The notes beneath the pieces were generated by a model, which saw nothing but the letters and a program-made list of their open reading frames with translations, was not told the DNA's origin and did not search any database. A DNA stretch of 64,000 nucleotides from Fundidesulfovibrio terrae (GTDB lineage Bacteria; Desulfobacterota; Desulfovibrionia; Desulfovibrionales; Desulfovibrionaceae), in the NCBI RefSeq assembly GCF_022808915.1, contig NZ_JAKZFS010000001.1, forward strand, positions 698,644-762,643, read 5' to 3'. Shown here in pieces: positions 16,660 to 24,794 of the stretch (position 1 is the first letter of the stretch; every line of letters begins with the position of its first letter). Position numbers and translations under genes: made by a program.

Positions 16660-17412
16660 TTACTCTTCTTTCGCCTCTTTCTCTTCCAGCAACGCCAGCA
16701 CGTCGGCCATCCTGCGCCTGCGTTCGTCTTCGCCGTCCATTTCCAGCTGTTCGACGACCCTCCCGCCCGAGTAGACCACCAGGGTGCTGCCGAAGGCGGC
16801 CACGTCCTCTGGGTCGTGGGTGATGAGCACGGCGGGCATGCCGAAACGTTCCAGGGTTGAAGCCAGTTCGCGGCGCATGCGCACGCGCAGGATGGGGTCC
16901 AGGGCCGAGAACGGCTCGTCCAGGAGAAGCGCCTGGGGTCTGGGCATCATGGCCCGGGCCAGGGCCACGCGCTGGCGTTGCCCGCCGGAGAGACTGGCGG
17001 GGCGGACGTCGGCCAGATGGCCCAGGCCGAATGCGTCGAGCATGGCACGCACGTCGTCCTTCTGGGCGCTCGTGAGCTTCCCGGGCCATCCGGGGCTCAG
17101 GCCGAATCCCACGTTGGCGGCCACGCTCAGGTGCGGGAACAGCGCATAGTGCTGGAACAGGTATCCCAGCCCTCGCGCGCTCGGGGGCAGGTCGATGCCG
17201 GCGCGGCTGTCGAAGAGGGTGCGCCCGCCCATTTCGATGCGGCCGCCGCGAGGGCGCACGAGCCCGGCGATGGCCTGGAGGGTGAGGGTCTTGCCGGAGC
17301 CCGACGGGCCGAAGAGCACCACGGCGCTACCCGATGCCTCGAAGGAGGAGCGCAGGTGGAAGGCGCGCTCCCCTTTGCCGAGGGCGGCCTCGATGTCCAC
17401 GCGTACTTTCAT
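16660..17412 (-). CDS. modC: molybdate/tungstate-type ABC transporter ATP-binding protein
   Basis: A 250-residue ABC ATPase: Walker A GPSGSGKT near residue 35, signature LSGGQRQR, Walker B LLLDEPFSALDP and switch histidine ITHD. It overlaps the permease gene by four bases and is clearly its partner. The pair is assigned to molybdate (or tungstate) by permease similarity. Unlike classical ModC, which has a C-terminal TOBE/Mop domain of about 100 residues, this protein stops soon after the ATPase core, so molybdate feedback through that domain is absent. The substrate assignment is probable but not proven. Confidence 0.78.
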   Translation of the reverse strand: MKVRVDIEAALGKGERAFHLRSSFEASGSAVVLFGPSGSGKTLTLQAIAGLVRPRGGRIEMGGRTLFDSRAGIDLPPSARGLGYLFQHYALFPHLSVAANVGFGLSPGWPGKLTSAQKDDVRAMLDAFGLGHLADVRPASLSGGQRQRVALARAMMPRPQALLLDEPFSALDPILRVRMRRELASTLERFGMPAVLITHDPEDVAAFGSTLVVYSGGRVVEQLEMDGEDERRRRMADVLALLEEKEAKEE

Positions 17413-18077
17413 CGACGCGCCCCCAGGATTTTGCCCGAGGCCACGAGCACGGCCAGGCTGGCCAGGGAGACCACAATGACCAGGAACTGGGCCTGATCGT
17501 CGCGCCCGGCCATGACCGCGTCGTAGACGGCCAGGGAGAGGGTCTGGGTCTTGCCTGGGATGTTGCCGGCGATCATGAGGGTGGCCCCGAACTCGCCCAT
17601 GCCGCGCGCGAAGGCCAGCATGGACCCGGCCAGGATGCCGGGCCAGGCCAGGGGCAGGCTTATGCGCGCAAACAGCGAGAATCCGGACGCGCCCAGGGTG
17701 CGGGCGGCGTCGGTGAGGTCGCGGTCCACGGCGTCGAAGGCGGCCCGGGCGGTAGTGAACACCAGGGGGAAGGCCACCACGGAGGAGGCCACCACCGCGC
17801 CCTGCCAGCTGAAGAGCAGCGTCACTCCGAATAGGTCATTCAGGAGCTTTCCGATCACCCCTTGGCGTCCGAACAGCACCAGCAGGTAGTAGCCGAGCAC
17901 CGTGGGGGGCAGCACCATGGGCATGGTGGCCAGCGCGTCCAGGAGCGAGCGGCCGGGGAACCGGGCGCGGCCCACGGCGTATGCGGCCGGGACGCCCAGC
18001 ATGAGCGCCCCCAAGGTGGCCAGGGCGGCCACCTTGAGGGTCAGGAGAAGTGGGGGGATTACGGGGCCTATGGTCAC
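17409..18077 (-). CDS. modB: molybdate/tungstate ABC transporter permease
   Basis: The 222-residue permease has five or six membrane helices and the EAA-type loop ARTLGASGFSLFARISLPLAWPGI. The segment MVLPPTVLGYYLLVLFGRQG and the ending region GEFGATLMIAGNIPGKTQTL are typical of ModB. It forms the channel for an oxyanion delivered by a binding protein, but no modA is found in this window. The GTG start at 18077 overlaps the stop of a small upstream gene (GTGA), implying coupling. Longer upstream starts are out of keeping with ModB length. Confidence 0.82.
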   Translation of the reverse strand: MTIGPVIPPLLLTLKVAALATLGALMLGVPAAYAVGRARFPGRSLLDALATMPMVLPPTVLGYYLLVLFGRQGVIGKLLNDLFGVTLLFSWQGAVVASSVVAFPLVFTTARAAFDAVDRDLTDAARTLGASGFSLFARISLPLAWPGILAGSMLAFARGMGEFGATLMIAGNIPGKTQTLSLAVYDAVMAGRDDQAQFLVIVVSLASLAVLVASGKILGARR

Positions 18078-18232
18078 CGGCGGTGTGGGGCGGGGGCGGA
18101 CCGGTCGAGGGCGGCGGGCTCCAGGGACAGCTCGGAGCACCACATGCCACGCGCGCGGCCGGGGATGAGTTCGAACAGCCAATGCAGGCCGACAATTGCC
18201 AACAGGGTTCCGATCAAAATCCAGTCGATCAT
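18074..18232 (-). CDS. 52-residue single-helix membrane protein coupled to modB
   Basis: ATG at 18232 follows a strong ribosome site (GGGAGGTG). The product starts MIDWILIGTLLAIVGLHWLF, a single membrane helix, then a hydrophilic tail ending APAPHRR. Its stop overlaps the modB GTG start, so modB translation probably depends on it. No family is recognised. It could be a small accessory subunit or a translation leader for modB, which itself has a poor ribosome site. Confidence 0.6.
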   Translation of the reverse strand: MIDWILIGTLLAIVGLHWLFELIPGRARGMWCSELSLEPAALDRSAPAPHRR

Positions 18233-18370
18233 GGCGTGCACCTCCCGGATGGGAAACGAGCCGCTTTCGCGGGCTTCGATCCGGTAGAGGCAACTCCCAT
18301 GCCAGACGACGTTCATGGACAACACCCCGGAATCATTTGCGGTAATCGTGGCAGAGGGTCGTGAGGATGG

Positions 18371-19750
18371 TTACAATACTGTCGCATTGTTGAAAATATT
18401 ACAATTTTGTGGTTCCTGGCCGCCGTCCTGGAGGCATTTGAGAACCACGATGGTCAGGTCGTCCTGGCGAGGGGTCTTGCCCCGAAACGCCTCCACGTCG
18501 TCCATGCACGCCTGGAGGATGTCCCGGGCGTGGAGGTTCGCGCTTCCGGCCACGGCCTCGCGCAGGCGGTCCTTGCCGTACATCTCGCCAGCGGCGTTGC
18601 GGCATTCCCATACGCCGTCGGTGCCGATCACGATGACTTCGCCCTTTTCGAAGCCGTGCCGGGATGCCTGTTCGTAACCGTAGCAGGACTCGACGCCCAG
18701 CGGGAGGCCCTTCCCGGCCAGCTCGCTGAACGAGTCCGAGCGCGGATTGTAGACCAGGGCCGGGTCATGGCCGGCGCGCACGAAGGCGAGCGTTCCGGAG
18801 GCCGGGTCCAGGGCCAGCCAGAAGAGGGTCATGAACCGGCCGGACTGGCCGGTGTCGCGGCTCATGAGGCGGTTCACGTCGGAGAGCATCTCGCCGAGCA
18901 TCCCGGGCTGCGAGGCGCGCGCCCGGATGAGCGCCCGGGCGCTGGCCATGAGCAGCGCCGCCGGGATGCCGTGCCCGCTCACGTCGCCCACGGCCACGGA
19001 CAGGCCCGTGCAGGCGGGGTCGGGGTGGGGCAGGTAGTCGTAGTAGTCGCCGCCGGTGGAGTCGCAGGAGACGCTGGTTCCGGCCAGCTCGAAGCCCGGA
19101 ACGCACGGCGGCGAGTGGGGCATGAAGTCGTGCTGGATGCTGGCCGCGATAGAAAGCTCGAATTCCATGCGTTGTTTGGCCAGCATGGCCTGGTGCAGCC
19201 GGGCGTTGTCAATGGCGATGGACGCCTGGGCGGCGATGATGGTGAAGAGTTCCAGGTCCTCGCCGGTGAAGGGGCCGCCGCCGTTCTTGTTGATGAGCGC
19301 GGCCACGCCGATGAGGCGGTTCTTCACGGCCAGGGGCACGCACATGATGGTGCGGGTGCGGTAGCCGGTGCGCCGGTCCACCTCGGGGTTGAAGCGCGGG
19401 TCGGCATAGGCGTCGGGCACGAGCACGGGCTGGGCGTTCAGTTGCACCCACCCGGCCACGCCCTCGCCGCGCCTGAGCACGTGCCCCTTGGGCAGCTTGT
19501 CGGCCACGGGGCCCTGGGCCACGGTGAACACGAGATCGCCCGTCTCCTGTTCGGTGAGGAGCAGGCTGCAGGTTTCGGCGTCCAGGGCCTGGCGCGAGGC
19601 GGTCATGATGCGCTCGAGCACGTCGTCCACGTCGATGGAGGAGCTTATGAGCGCGCACAGCTCGAAGCAGCGGCGCAGGCTCTCCACGCGCTCGCGCAGA
19701 TGGGCCGGGTCAAGGTCGTCGAGGGCTTCGGGCATGGGATTTTCTTGCAT
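18371..19750 (-). CDS. GAF-domain PP2C/SpoIIE-family serine phosphatase
   Basis: A 459-residue soluble protein with a GAF domain (about 35-180) and a SpoIIE/RsbU-type phosphatase domain (about 205-440). Metal-binding signatures are visible: GGDYYDYLP, VGDVSGHGIPAAL and a late TPRQDDLTIVVLK. Such proteins dephosphorylate anti-anti-sigma factors or similar partners in response to a GAF ligand; no partner is encoded next to it. Start 19750 (MQENPMPEAL) is chosen; the in-frame extension up to 19888 reads through a repeat derived from another gene. The C-terminal tail after the catalytic domain is short and asparagine-rich. Confidence 0.85.
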   Translation of the reverse strand: MQENPMPEALDDLDPAHLRERVESLRRCFELCALISSSIDVDDVLERIMTASRQALDAETCSLLLTEQETGDLVFTVAQGPVADKLPKGHVLRRGEGVAGWVQLNAQPVLVPDAYADPRFNPEVDRRTGYRTRTIMCVPLAVKNRLIGVAALINKNGGGPFTGEDLELFTIIAAQASIAIDNARLHQAMLAKQRMEFELSIAASIQHDFMPHSPPCVPGFELAGTSVSCDSTGGDYYDYLPHPDPACTGLSVAVGDVSGHGIPAALLMASARALIRARASQPGMLGEMLSDVNRLMSRDTGQSGRFMTLFWLALDPASGTLAFVRAGHDPALVYNPRSDSFSELAGKGLPLGVESCYGYEQASRHGFEKGEVIVIGTDGVWECRNAAGEMYGKDRLREAVAGSANLHARDILQACMDDVEAFRGKTPRQDDLTIVVLKCLQDGGQEPQNCNIFNNATVL

Positions 19751-20067
19751 GGATTCGCAGGCGGTGTCCAGGCGCGGGAAGAAAAGAAATCGTGACTTTA
19801 ACGCGTAGGGGCCGGGCATCCGCGGATTTTCCTCCTGCCCCCACGGCGTCTGCCTCCCCGCCTCGCCTGAAACCGGGGGCGGCGTCATCGGGTTTGAGGC
19901 GACTATCGTCGATCCGGATGATATGTCGGATCGCCTCGTGTTGGAGTGTATATGTTTGAATAAATATTGTTCAGCATGTTAATTGATCTGTTTACGAGTG
20001 GGGCGTTTGAGGATAAATTTCAAAGAATAGGCAGTCAGCCGCCAAGCTGACGGGGAGGTTTCCTGGT
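19751..20067. other. 317-base intergenic region with gene fragment and AT-rich DNA
   Basis: The left part contains a duplicated fragment of the transglycosylase gene (19834-19901). From about 19905 the base composition changes abruptly to AT-rich and stays so into the gene at 20068. The ribosome site GGGGAGG for that gene lies at the right end. I see no clear terminator or sigma70 promoter with good spacing. Confidence 0.5.
19834..19901 (-). pseudogene. fragment duplicated from the lytic transglycosylase gene
   Basis: This stretch is closely similar to 21182-21251 inside the transglycosylase gene. Both begin CCTGCCCCCACGGCGTCTGC and end GGGTTTGAGGCG. On the minus strand it reads PPPVSGEAGRQTPWGQ against PPVSGDAWKQTPWGQ in the intact gene. 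It lies just upstream of the phosphatase gene and looks like the relic of a duplication or recombination. Confidence 0.7.
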
Positions 20068-20625
20068 ATGTTGCGACCTCAAAGTGCGTGTTGCCGCAAA
20101 GTGATGGCGCGAGCTGCGATCATTGTCGTTAGTGTCCTCGTATTGACACTGCAATGTGGCATGTCCCATGCAAAAACATGCGGAAAGTATGAGCTTGCAA
20201 AGCTTCACGAATTTTCTGATTATGTTATTGGACAAAGAAATAAAATTTATTCTAAAATAAAGACAGTAAAGAATCCAAGTGTTCAGAGACAATCGTTATC
20301 GGAGATCGCGGGTGGTTTGCATTCACTATATCTGGCTGCGTGTCACATGGAAGATTTAATTAAGCTATATTGCATGACTATGAAGTGCAAGAATGTCAAT
20401 GTGGAAGTGATGACAAAAATGTTTGAACAGGCGAATATGAGTTTCGATGGAGTTAGCATGATGATATTTGATTTGGCGCTTCAACTGGATGCCGGGAAAG
20501 GCGCCGATCTTGTCGAACTATGCGAGGAGATTCAGCAGAAGGCGAATGCCATATCCACTGTGTCGCTGAATTTTTATGGAGCACTTTACGAAATGCGAGG
20601 GGAGCCTACGCCCCCCTCGCCGTGA
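20068..20625 (+). CDS. AT-rich secreted hypothetical protein
   Basis: A 185-residue protein with a signal peptide (basic start, hydrophobic core about 15-29, cleavage near SHA). The mature part is helical with conserved-looking cysteines (TCGKYELAK, AACHME, LYCMTMKCK, LCEEI). Start 20068 follows GGGGAGG. The gene is markedly richer in A and T, with AAA, TTT and ATA codons that are rare in the neighbours, indicating recent acquisition. It converges with the phage-type transglycosylase gene. No family recognised; it may be a cargo gene of the phage-like region. Confidence 0.65.
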   Translation: MLRPQSACCRKVMARAAIIVVSVLVLTLQCGMSHAKTCGKYELAKLHEFSDYVIGQRNKIYSKIKTVKNPSVQRQSLSEIAGGLHSLYLAACHMEDLIKLYCMTMKCKNVNVEVMTKMFEQANMSFDGVSMMIFDLALQLDAGKGADLVELCEEIQQKANAISTVSLNFYGALYEMRGEPTPPSP

Positions 20626-20639
20626 CCAGGGGTTATCCA

Positions 20640-22031
20640 TCATTTCCTGTACGGGTACATGTAGCGCCAGAACGTGTAGGGGTTGCTCGCGAAATCCGAC
20701 GGATAGCGACTGTTGACCACGTCGTCGCCAAGACCCGGGAGCAGCTTCTTGACATGGGCCATGGTCTTGGGGCCGATGGGCTTCCCATTCGTGATGAGTC
20801 CGTCGCCCCCGAAATACCCGGCTTCGGCAAGCACGGGGTTGCCGTTGGCTTTGTCCAGCAGTCTTCGCATGTATCGCGTTCCCGCCTCAATGTTTCCTTC
20901 GAGGGTGCTGGGGTCCACCCCATATTCCTTTGCCGTGCTCGGCAACACCTGAAGAATGCCTACCGCCCCCTGGTCGGATACTTTTGCCTGATCGTAGCCT
21001 GACTCATTGTAGGCTTTGATCAGCATCAACTCAGGCGGAACCCCGTACTTGTTGGCGGTCGATATGATGAGTTCCTTTGTTTTCGGATCCTTCGGGTCCG
21101 GAACTTTGGGATACGCATACGCGTAAGGGTCAACCTTCTGGTTCGCATCAGGAGAAGGAGGTGTTTTTTTCCACCTAGTCCCCTGCCCCCACGGCGTCTG
21201 CTTCCACGCATCGCCTGAGACCGGCGGGGCGACATCCTCGGGTTTGAGGCGGCCGTCGCCGGACTCGGGTGGCTGGCTCGTTCCTCCCCCGCTCGGAGGA
21301 GGTGAACCGCCTTCGGTGCCAGAGCCGGAGGGGTCCCCGCCATCGGCCGTAGTGTCGCTCGCGGCCATGTTCACGTCCCGCGTGGGGTTCTTGCCGCCGT
21401 CCGGCCCGCTCTCCACGAAAACATCCTTCGGCGGTGAGGCGTTCTCGGGATTTCCGGCCGCGATGGCTGCGGCGGGCCTGCCCAGGATGCCGTTTCGGGC
21501 CATGAAGTCAGGCGAATCGTCCACCAGCACGTCGCCGCCCTGGCCGATCCTGTCCGCCCCGGCTCCCAGCCAGCTCCAGTAGTCGAGCTTGCCGGTCGCC
21601 GGGTCCATGAAGGAGCTGGCCCTGGCAGGGCCGCGATCCGGACGGCTCCCGTCCGCGTCGCTCCCGGCAGCGTATTCCACGTAGCCGTCCGGTCCGGGCT
21701 TTGGGCGCGGCGGGGCATTTTCCGATCCGGAATCGAGGCCGGGCATCGGACGGTTGAAACCTGGGTCGATGTCGCGTCCCGCAAGGCCGGTCGGCATGGG
21801 GGCAAAGCCCGGGTCGGGATTGTAGCCGGGATCGCCGGGGAATTTGACGCCGCCGGGATCGTCATCATCATGGGAAGGGTATCCGGTCTTTTCGGGCCGG
21901 AACAAACCAGCCAAGGGCTCAGGCGGCCGGACGCCTTGGAAGAGCGCGCCCAACAGGGTCGGTACGTACCTGGCTGCCGGCGCCGGCAGGCCGAGACCGT
22001 TCTGATGGCCTTCGGATTCGGGTAAGAGCAC
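20640..22031 (-). CDS. phage-type lytic transglycosylase with long disordered N-terminus
   Basis: The 463-residue product begins with GTG at 22031, six bases after AGGAGG. The first 300 residues are proline-, glycine- and aspartate-rich and probably unfolded. The C-terminal 150 residues form an SLT domain: YGVPPELMLIKAYNESGYDQ contains the catalytic glutamate (in the NESGYD motif), followed by GAVGILQVLPSTAKEYGVD. It should cleave peptidoglycan, as virion-associated transglycosylases do to help DNA entry. It is the last gene of the minus-strand terminase-portal series. Longer starts would overrun the two upstream small genes. A piece of it is duplicated at 19834-19901. Confidence 0.8.
   Translation of the reverse strand: MLLPESEGHQNGLGLPAPAARYVPTLLGALFQGVRPPEPLAGLFRPEKTGYPSHDDDDPGGVKFPGDPGYNPDPGFAPMPTGLAGRDIDPGFNRPMPGLDSGSENAPPRPKPGPDGYVEYAAGSDADGSRPDRGPARASSFMDPATGKLDYWSWLGAGADRIGQGGDVLVDDSPDFMARNGILGRPAAAIAAGNPENASPPKDVFVESGPDGGKNPTRDVNMAASDTTADGGDPSGSGTEGGSPPPSGGGTSQPPESGDGRLKPEDVAPPVSGDAWKQTPWGQGTRWKKTPPSPDANQKVDPYAYAYPKVPDPKDPKTKELIISTANKYGVPPELMLIKAYNESGYDQAKVSDQGAVGILQVLPSTAKEYGVDPSTLEGNIEAGTRYMRRLLDKANGNPVLAEAGYFGGDGLITNGKPIGPKTMAHVKKLLPGLGDDVVNSRYPSDFASNPYTFWRYMYPYRK
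21182..21251. repeat. source copy of the duplicated transglycosylase segment
   Basis: This segment inside the transglycosylase gene is the partner of 19834-19901. The two differ by scattered substitutions and a few insertions or deletions, so the duplication is not recent. It encodes part of the disordered linker ahead of the SLT domain. Confidence 0.65.
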
Positions 22032-22099
22032 GGAAAACCTCCTGGTTTCGTGTTCGGGCGGCCAGGCTTCCTCCCCGGCCGCCCGCTGCGGGCCGGTTT

Positions 22100-22327
22100 T
22101 CAGCCCTTGTTCGCGGCGGACCTGGTCCGCTTTGCCGGAGTTGCCGCCTCGGCCGCGCGGGAGGATTTCGCCTCGCCGGTCCGGGCGCGCCTGCCAGCGG
22201 CCAAGGCCTTTTCGATAGCCTCCACGCATTTCTCGATGCGCTCGATGCGCGAGACCAGCTCCAGATGCGCGGGGCAAGGTTTCGGCGGCGCGTTTTCGGG
22301 TCTTCCACCCAGGATCATTACATTCAC
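22100..22327 (-). CDS. small phage-region protein, coiled coil with basic tail
   Basis: A 75-residue protein: a short helical segment (LVSRIERIEKCVEAIEKAL, about 25-43) followed by a lysine-, arginine- and alanine-rich tail reminiscent of DNA-binding histone-like tails. Its ATG overlaps the stop of the preceding gene by four bases, so it is in the portal transcript. No family is recognised; it may be a virion accessory or DNA-associated protein. Confidence 0.6.
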   Translation of the reverse strand: MNVMILGGRPENAPPKPCPAHLELVSRIERIEKCVEAIEKALAAGRRARTGEAKSSRAAEAATPAKRTRSAANKG

Positions 22328-22614
22328 AGCACGCGCCCTCCGTTCTCCGGTCCGCTCTCGTCCTGGCCCAGGCGCTCCCGGGCCTGCTCTCCAAGCTCGG
22401 CCACGCTGGTCAGGGCCGCCACCAGCTCCTCCAGGGCCTCAAACGCGGACTTGATCCGGGTGAACTCCCCCGCCTGGGCGGATTTGAGATTCAGGATGGC
22501 CTCGCGCTTGGCGGCCAGTTGCTCCTCGATCACCTCGCGTACGGCGTCGCAGGCCAGGAACCGCCCGACCTCCTCGCCGCGCGCGGTCTGGCGTTCAAGT
22601 TCCAGGCGGCTCAC
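22324..22614 (-). CDS. small helical phage-region protein
   Basis: A 96-residue, almost entirely helical acidic protein (SRLELERQTARGEEVGRFL, then EQLAAKREAILNLKSAQ) without cysteine clusters or membrane segments. The ATG overlaps the portal stop (ATGA) and its stop overlaps the next gene, typical of a tightly packed phage operon. The size and place just after the portal fit a scaffold or head-assembly accessory protein, but no family is recognised. Confidence 0.62.
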   Translation of the reverse strand: MSRLELERQTARGEEVGRFLACDAVREVIEEQLAAKREAILNLKSAQAGEFTRIKSAFEALEELVAALTSVAELGEQARERLGQDESGPENGGRVL

Positions 22615-24785
22615 TGGGGGCCTCCCGGGGGCATGCCACCGGACGCGCCCATGGGTGGCATGGGGCCCGTCGGGGGGAAGCTCGCAGGCATGGTCATCGC
22701 GTCCGGCATGCCGGACCCAACGGGACCGACGAGACCGGCGGGACCGGCCGGTCCTCCCGCGCCGGGGAATCCGGCAGGCGGGACGGGGCCTCCAGGGGCT
22801 CCCGGCCCAGCGGGTCCGTCAGGGCCGGGTCCCCCGGGTCCCATGGGAGCTCCCGGGCCGCCCGGTCCGGCTCCCTCGGGCCCGGTCTTGCGCAGTTCGC
22901 CCGCGTGCTCCTCGATGGCCTTCTGCAGGCCCTGGTTGTGGCCCTGGAGCTCCTCGATCTGGCGTTTCAGGTCCTTCACTTGGTCCATGCGCTCCTCCGG
23001 GAGCAGGTACTCGCTCACGTCGATGTCCAGGTATTCGTACTTGGCCTTGATGGCCTTCACCACGCCCCGGGGCTCGCAGATTCCCATGGGCAGGCCCGCC
23101 TTGAGCAAGAGCTGAATGAGTTCGTCCATGATATGGGCCGAGTCCATTCGCTCCTGCGGGCCGACGCCCACGTCGATGGACACGGTGTACTGCCCCATGG
23201 TGTCGCCGGGCTCGATGGCCACGTCCGCGCCCACGATGCGCTGGTCGTCCTCGGGCGGGTAGAGTCGGATGATGTCCAGCACGCGCGACAGGATGCGGCG
23301 GAAGGAGCGCGCGATGCGCCGGGCGTAGAGCTTCTGGCGCTGCATGCCGGCGGTGAGGCGCATCTGCATGCCGGCGGCGGTGCGGTTGAGGGAGTTGTTG
23401 TCCAGTCCCTGCATGTTCTCGTTGACGCCGGATTCCTTGGCCACCTCCTGCAGGGTCGCGTTGAAGGCGGACAGGAGCATGGTGTCGGCCGGGGCGGGCA
23501 CGATCTCCTGCGTGGTGCCGAGCGACGGCACGAGCGACACGTCGCCCGGACCCATGCTGGCCAGGACTTTCTTGGCCCGGGCGTCGGTGGTGAGAAAGCC
23601 CCGGTAGGTGCTCATGGCCGCCGCGTCCTGGATGTTGCGCAGAAGGTTGGAGAGCACGCGCTGGCGCTGGTCCAGCACGGCGGCGATGGGCCGTCCCACG
23701 GACTTGTGCGGCTCCTTGTAGACGAAGCCCAGCTCGAAGGGCGGCCCGCCGTAGGGGTTCTCCACCGGGCCGCGCAGGATGACGTCCTCGCAGACCGTGA
23801 TGATGCTGGGTTTCAGGAGCCTGGTTTCGTCCAGGGCCAGGCGGGTGTAGCACTCCCACACCCAAACCTCGCCCTGGGCGCGTCCGGCAGCCAGGGCCGA
23901 GCCCTCCGAGCCTCCCAGTGCGTCGGGCGAGGACAGGCCGTCCACGGAGTGCAGGGTGTCGTACTCGCCGGAGGTCTCCTCGGTGGCCCGGCGGCTGCTC
24001 ACCTTGGCGGACACGGCGGCGAAACTGCCCTTGCGGTAGATCCCGGCCATCTCCTGGCGGCGGATGGAGTCCAGGTCGCGGCGCACGACGTGGGCCACGA
24101 AGGGGTTCTTGTCCAGGTCGGGGTAGCCGGGCAGCATGTAGAGCTCGCGCGGGGGGACCACCTCCAGGTGGAAGCCCTGGTACTTGCCGCGCCGGCGCAC
24201 CGCCTTGGCCCCGCGCAGGCCCGTGGCTTCGCGCCCGGTGAGGGGGTCGGGGCGCCTGAAGGGCTTGCCGCCCCGGATGTCCACGATGGACGAGTCGGAC
24301 GCGGCCAGGGCTTCCAGCTCCTCGGTGGTCATCTCGGGCAGGAGCTCGGTGGTGAGGTCGAAGTCGTCCCGCTGGGTGATCTTCATCACCCCGTAGTGGT
24401 TCACCAGGCAGTCGTGGACGAAATCCTCCACCAGCTGTTCGCCGTCCAACTGGTTGAACAGCTTGTGGCGCACGTATCGCTTGAGCCGGTCGGCCGCGTG
24501 CTGGGTGTCCTTGACGCGCGCGGGATCGTCCCCGGCTCCCACGGGATTGAAGGCGAAGAAGTCGCCGGTGAACACCTCCACCAGTCCCGGCTTCATCCAC
24601 TCAACCACCGAGAAGATGGTGGGGTGCACGGTCTGGGACCATCCGGGGCGTTCGTTGCCGTAAGGCTCGGCGCGATACCAGCGGTAATGCTTCTCGCGCT
24701 CGGCGGACAGCTCGGCCTGGTAGGCGCGGGCCTTGTCCATGTCCTGGCGCAGCAGGACGAGCAGGTCGTCGTCGGAAATGGGCAT
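22611..24785 (-). CDS. phage portal protein with collagen-like C-terminal tail
   Basis: The 724-residue protein resembles podovirus-type portal proteins. The N-terminal part has the DNA-free core pattern WYRAEPYGNERPGWS and VEWMKPGLVEVFTG; the middle contains the stem/wing region with QRQRVLSNLLRNIQDAA and NRTAAGMQMR. It would form the dodecameric ring through which DNA enters the capsid. The last 100 residues are repeated Gly-Pro-X triplets, a collagen-like tail not found in ordinary portals. A predicted coiled coil (about 595-625) precedes it. The ATG has AGGAGA upstream and lies nine bases after the terminase stop. Confidence 0.82.
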   Translation of the reverse strand: MPISDDDLLVLLRQDMDKARAYQAELSAEREKHYRWYRAEPYGNERPGWSQTVHPTIFSVVEWMKPGLVEVFTGDFFAFNPVGAGDDPARVKDTQHAADRLKRYVRHKLFNQLDGEQLVEDFVHDCLVNHYGVMKITQRDDFDLTTELLPEMTTEELEALAASDSSIVDIRGGKPFRRPDPLTGREATGLRGAKAVRRRGKYQGFHLEVVPPRELYMLPGYPDLDKNPFVAHVVRRDLDSIRRQEMAGIYRKGSFAAVSAKVSSRRATEETSGEYDTLHSVDGLSSPDALGGSEGSALAAGRAQGEVWVWECYTRLALDETRLLKPSIITVCEDVILRGPVENPYGGPPFELGFVYKEPHKSVGRPIAAVLDQRQRVLSNLLRNIQDAAAMSTYRGFLTTDARAKKVLASMGPGDVSLVPSLGTTQEIVPAPADTMLLSAFNATLQEVAKESGVNENMQGLDNNSLNRTAAGMQMRLTAGMQRQKLYARRIARSFRRILSRVLDIIRLYPPEDDQRIVGADVAIEPGDTMGQYTVSIDVGVGPQERMDSAHIMDELIQLLLKAGLPMGICEPRGVVKAIKAKYEYLDIDVSEYLLPEERMDQVKDLKRQIEELQGHNQGLQKAIEEHAGELRKTGPEGAGPGGPGAPMGPGGPGPDGPAGPGAPGGPVPPAGFPGAGGPAGPAGLVGPVGSGMPDAMTMPASFPPTGPMPPMGASGGMPPGGPQ

Positions 24786-24794
24786 GCAGGTCTC

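Noticed and set aside
19751-19888. A 46-residue N-terminal extension of the GAF-phosphatase
   Set aside because: It reads through the duplicated transglycosylase fragment and lacks any ribosome site; the GAF protein starts naturally at 19750.
22640-22900. Tandem GGxCCx-type repeats that look like a repeat array
   Set aside because: They are the codons of the Gly-Pro-X tail of the portal protein, without the equal repeat and spacer lengths of a CRISPR.
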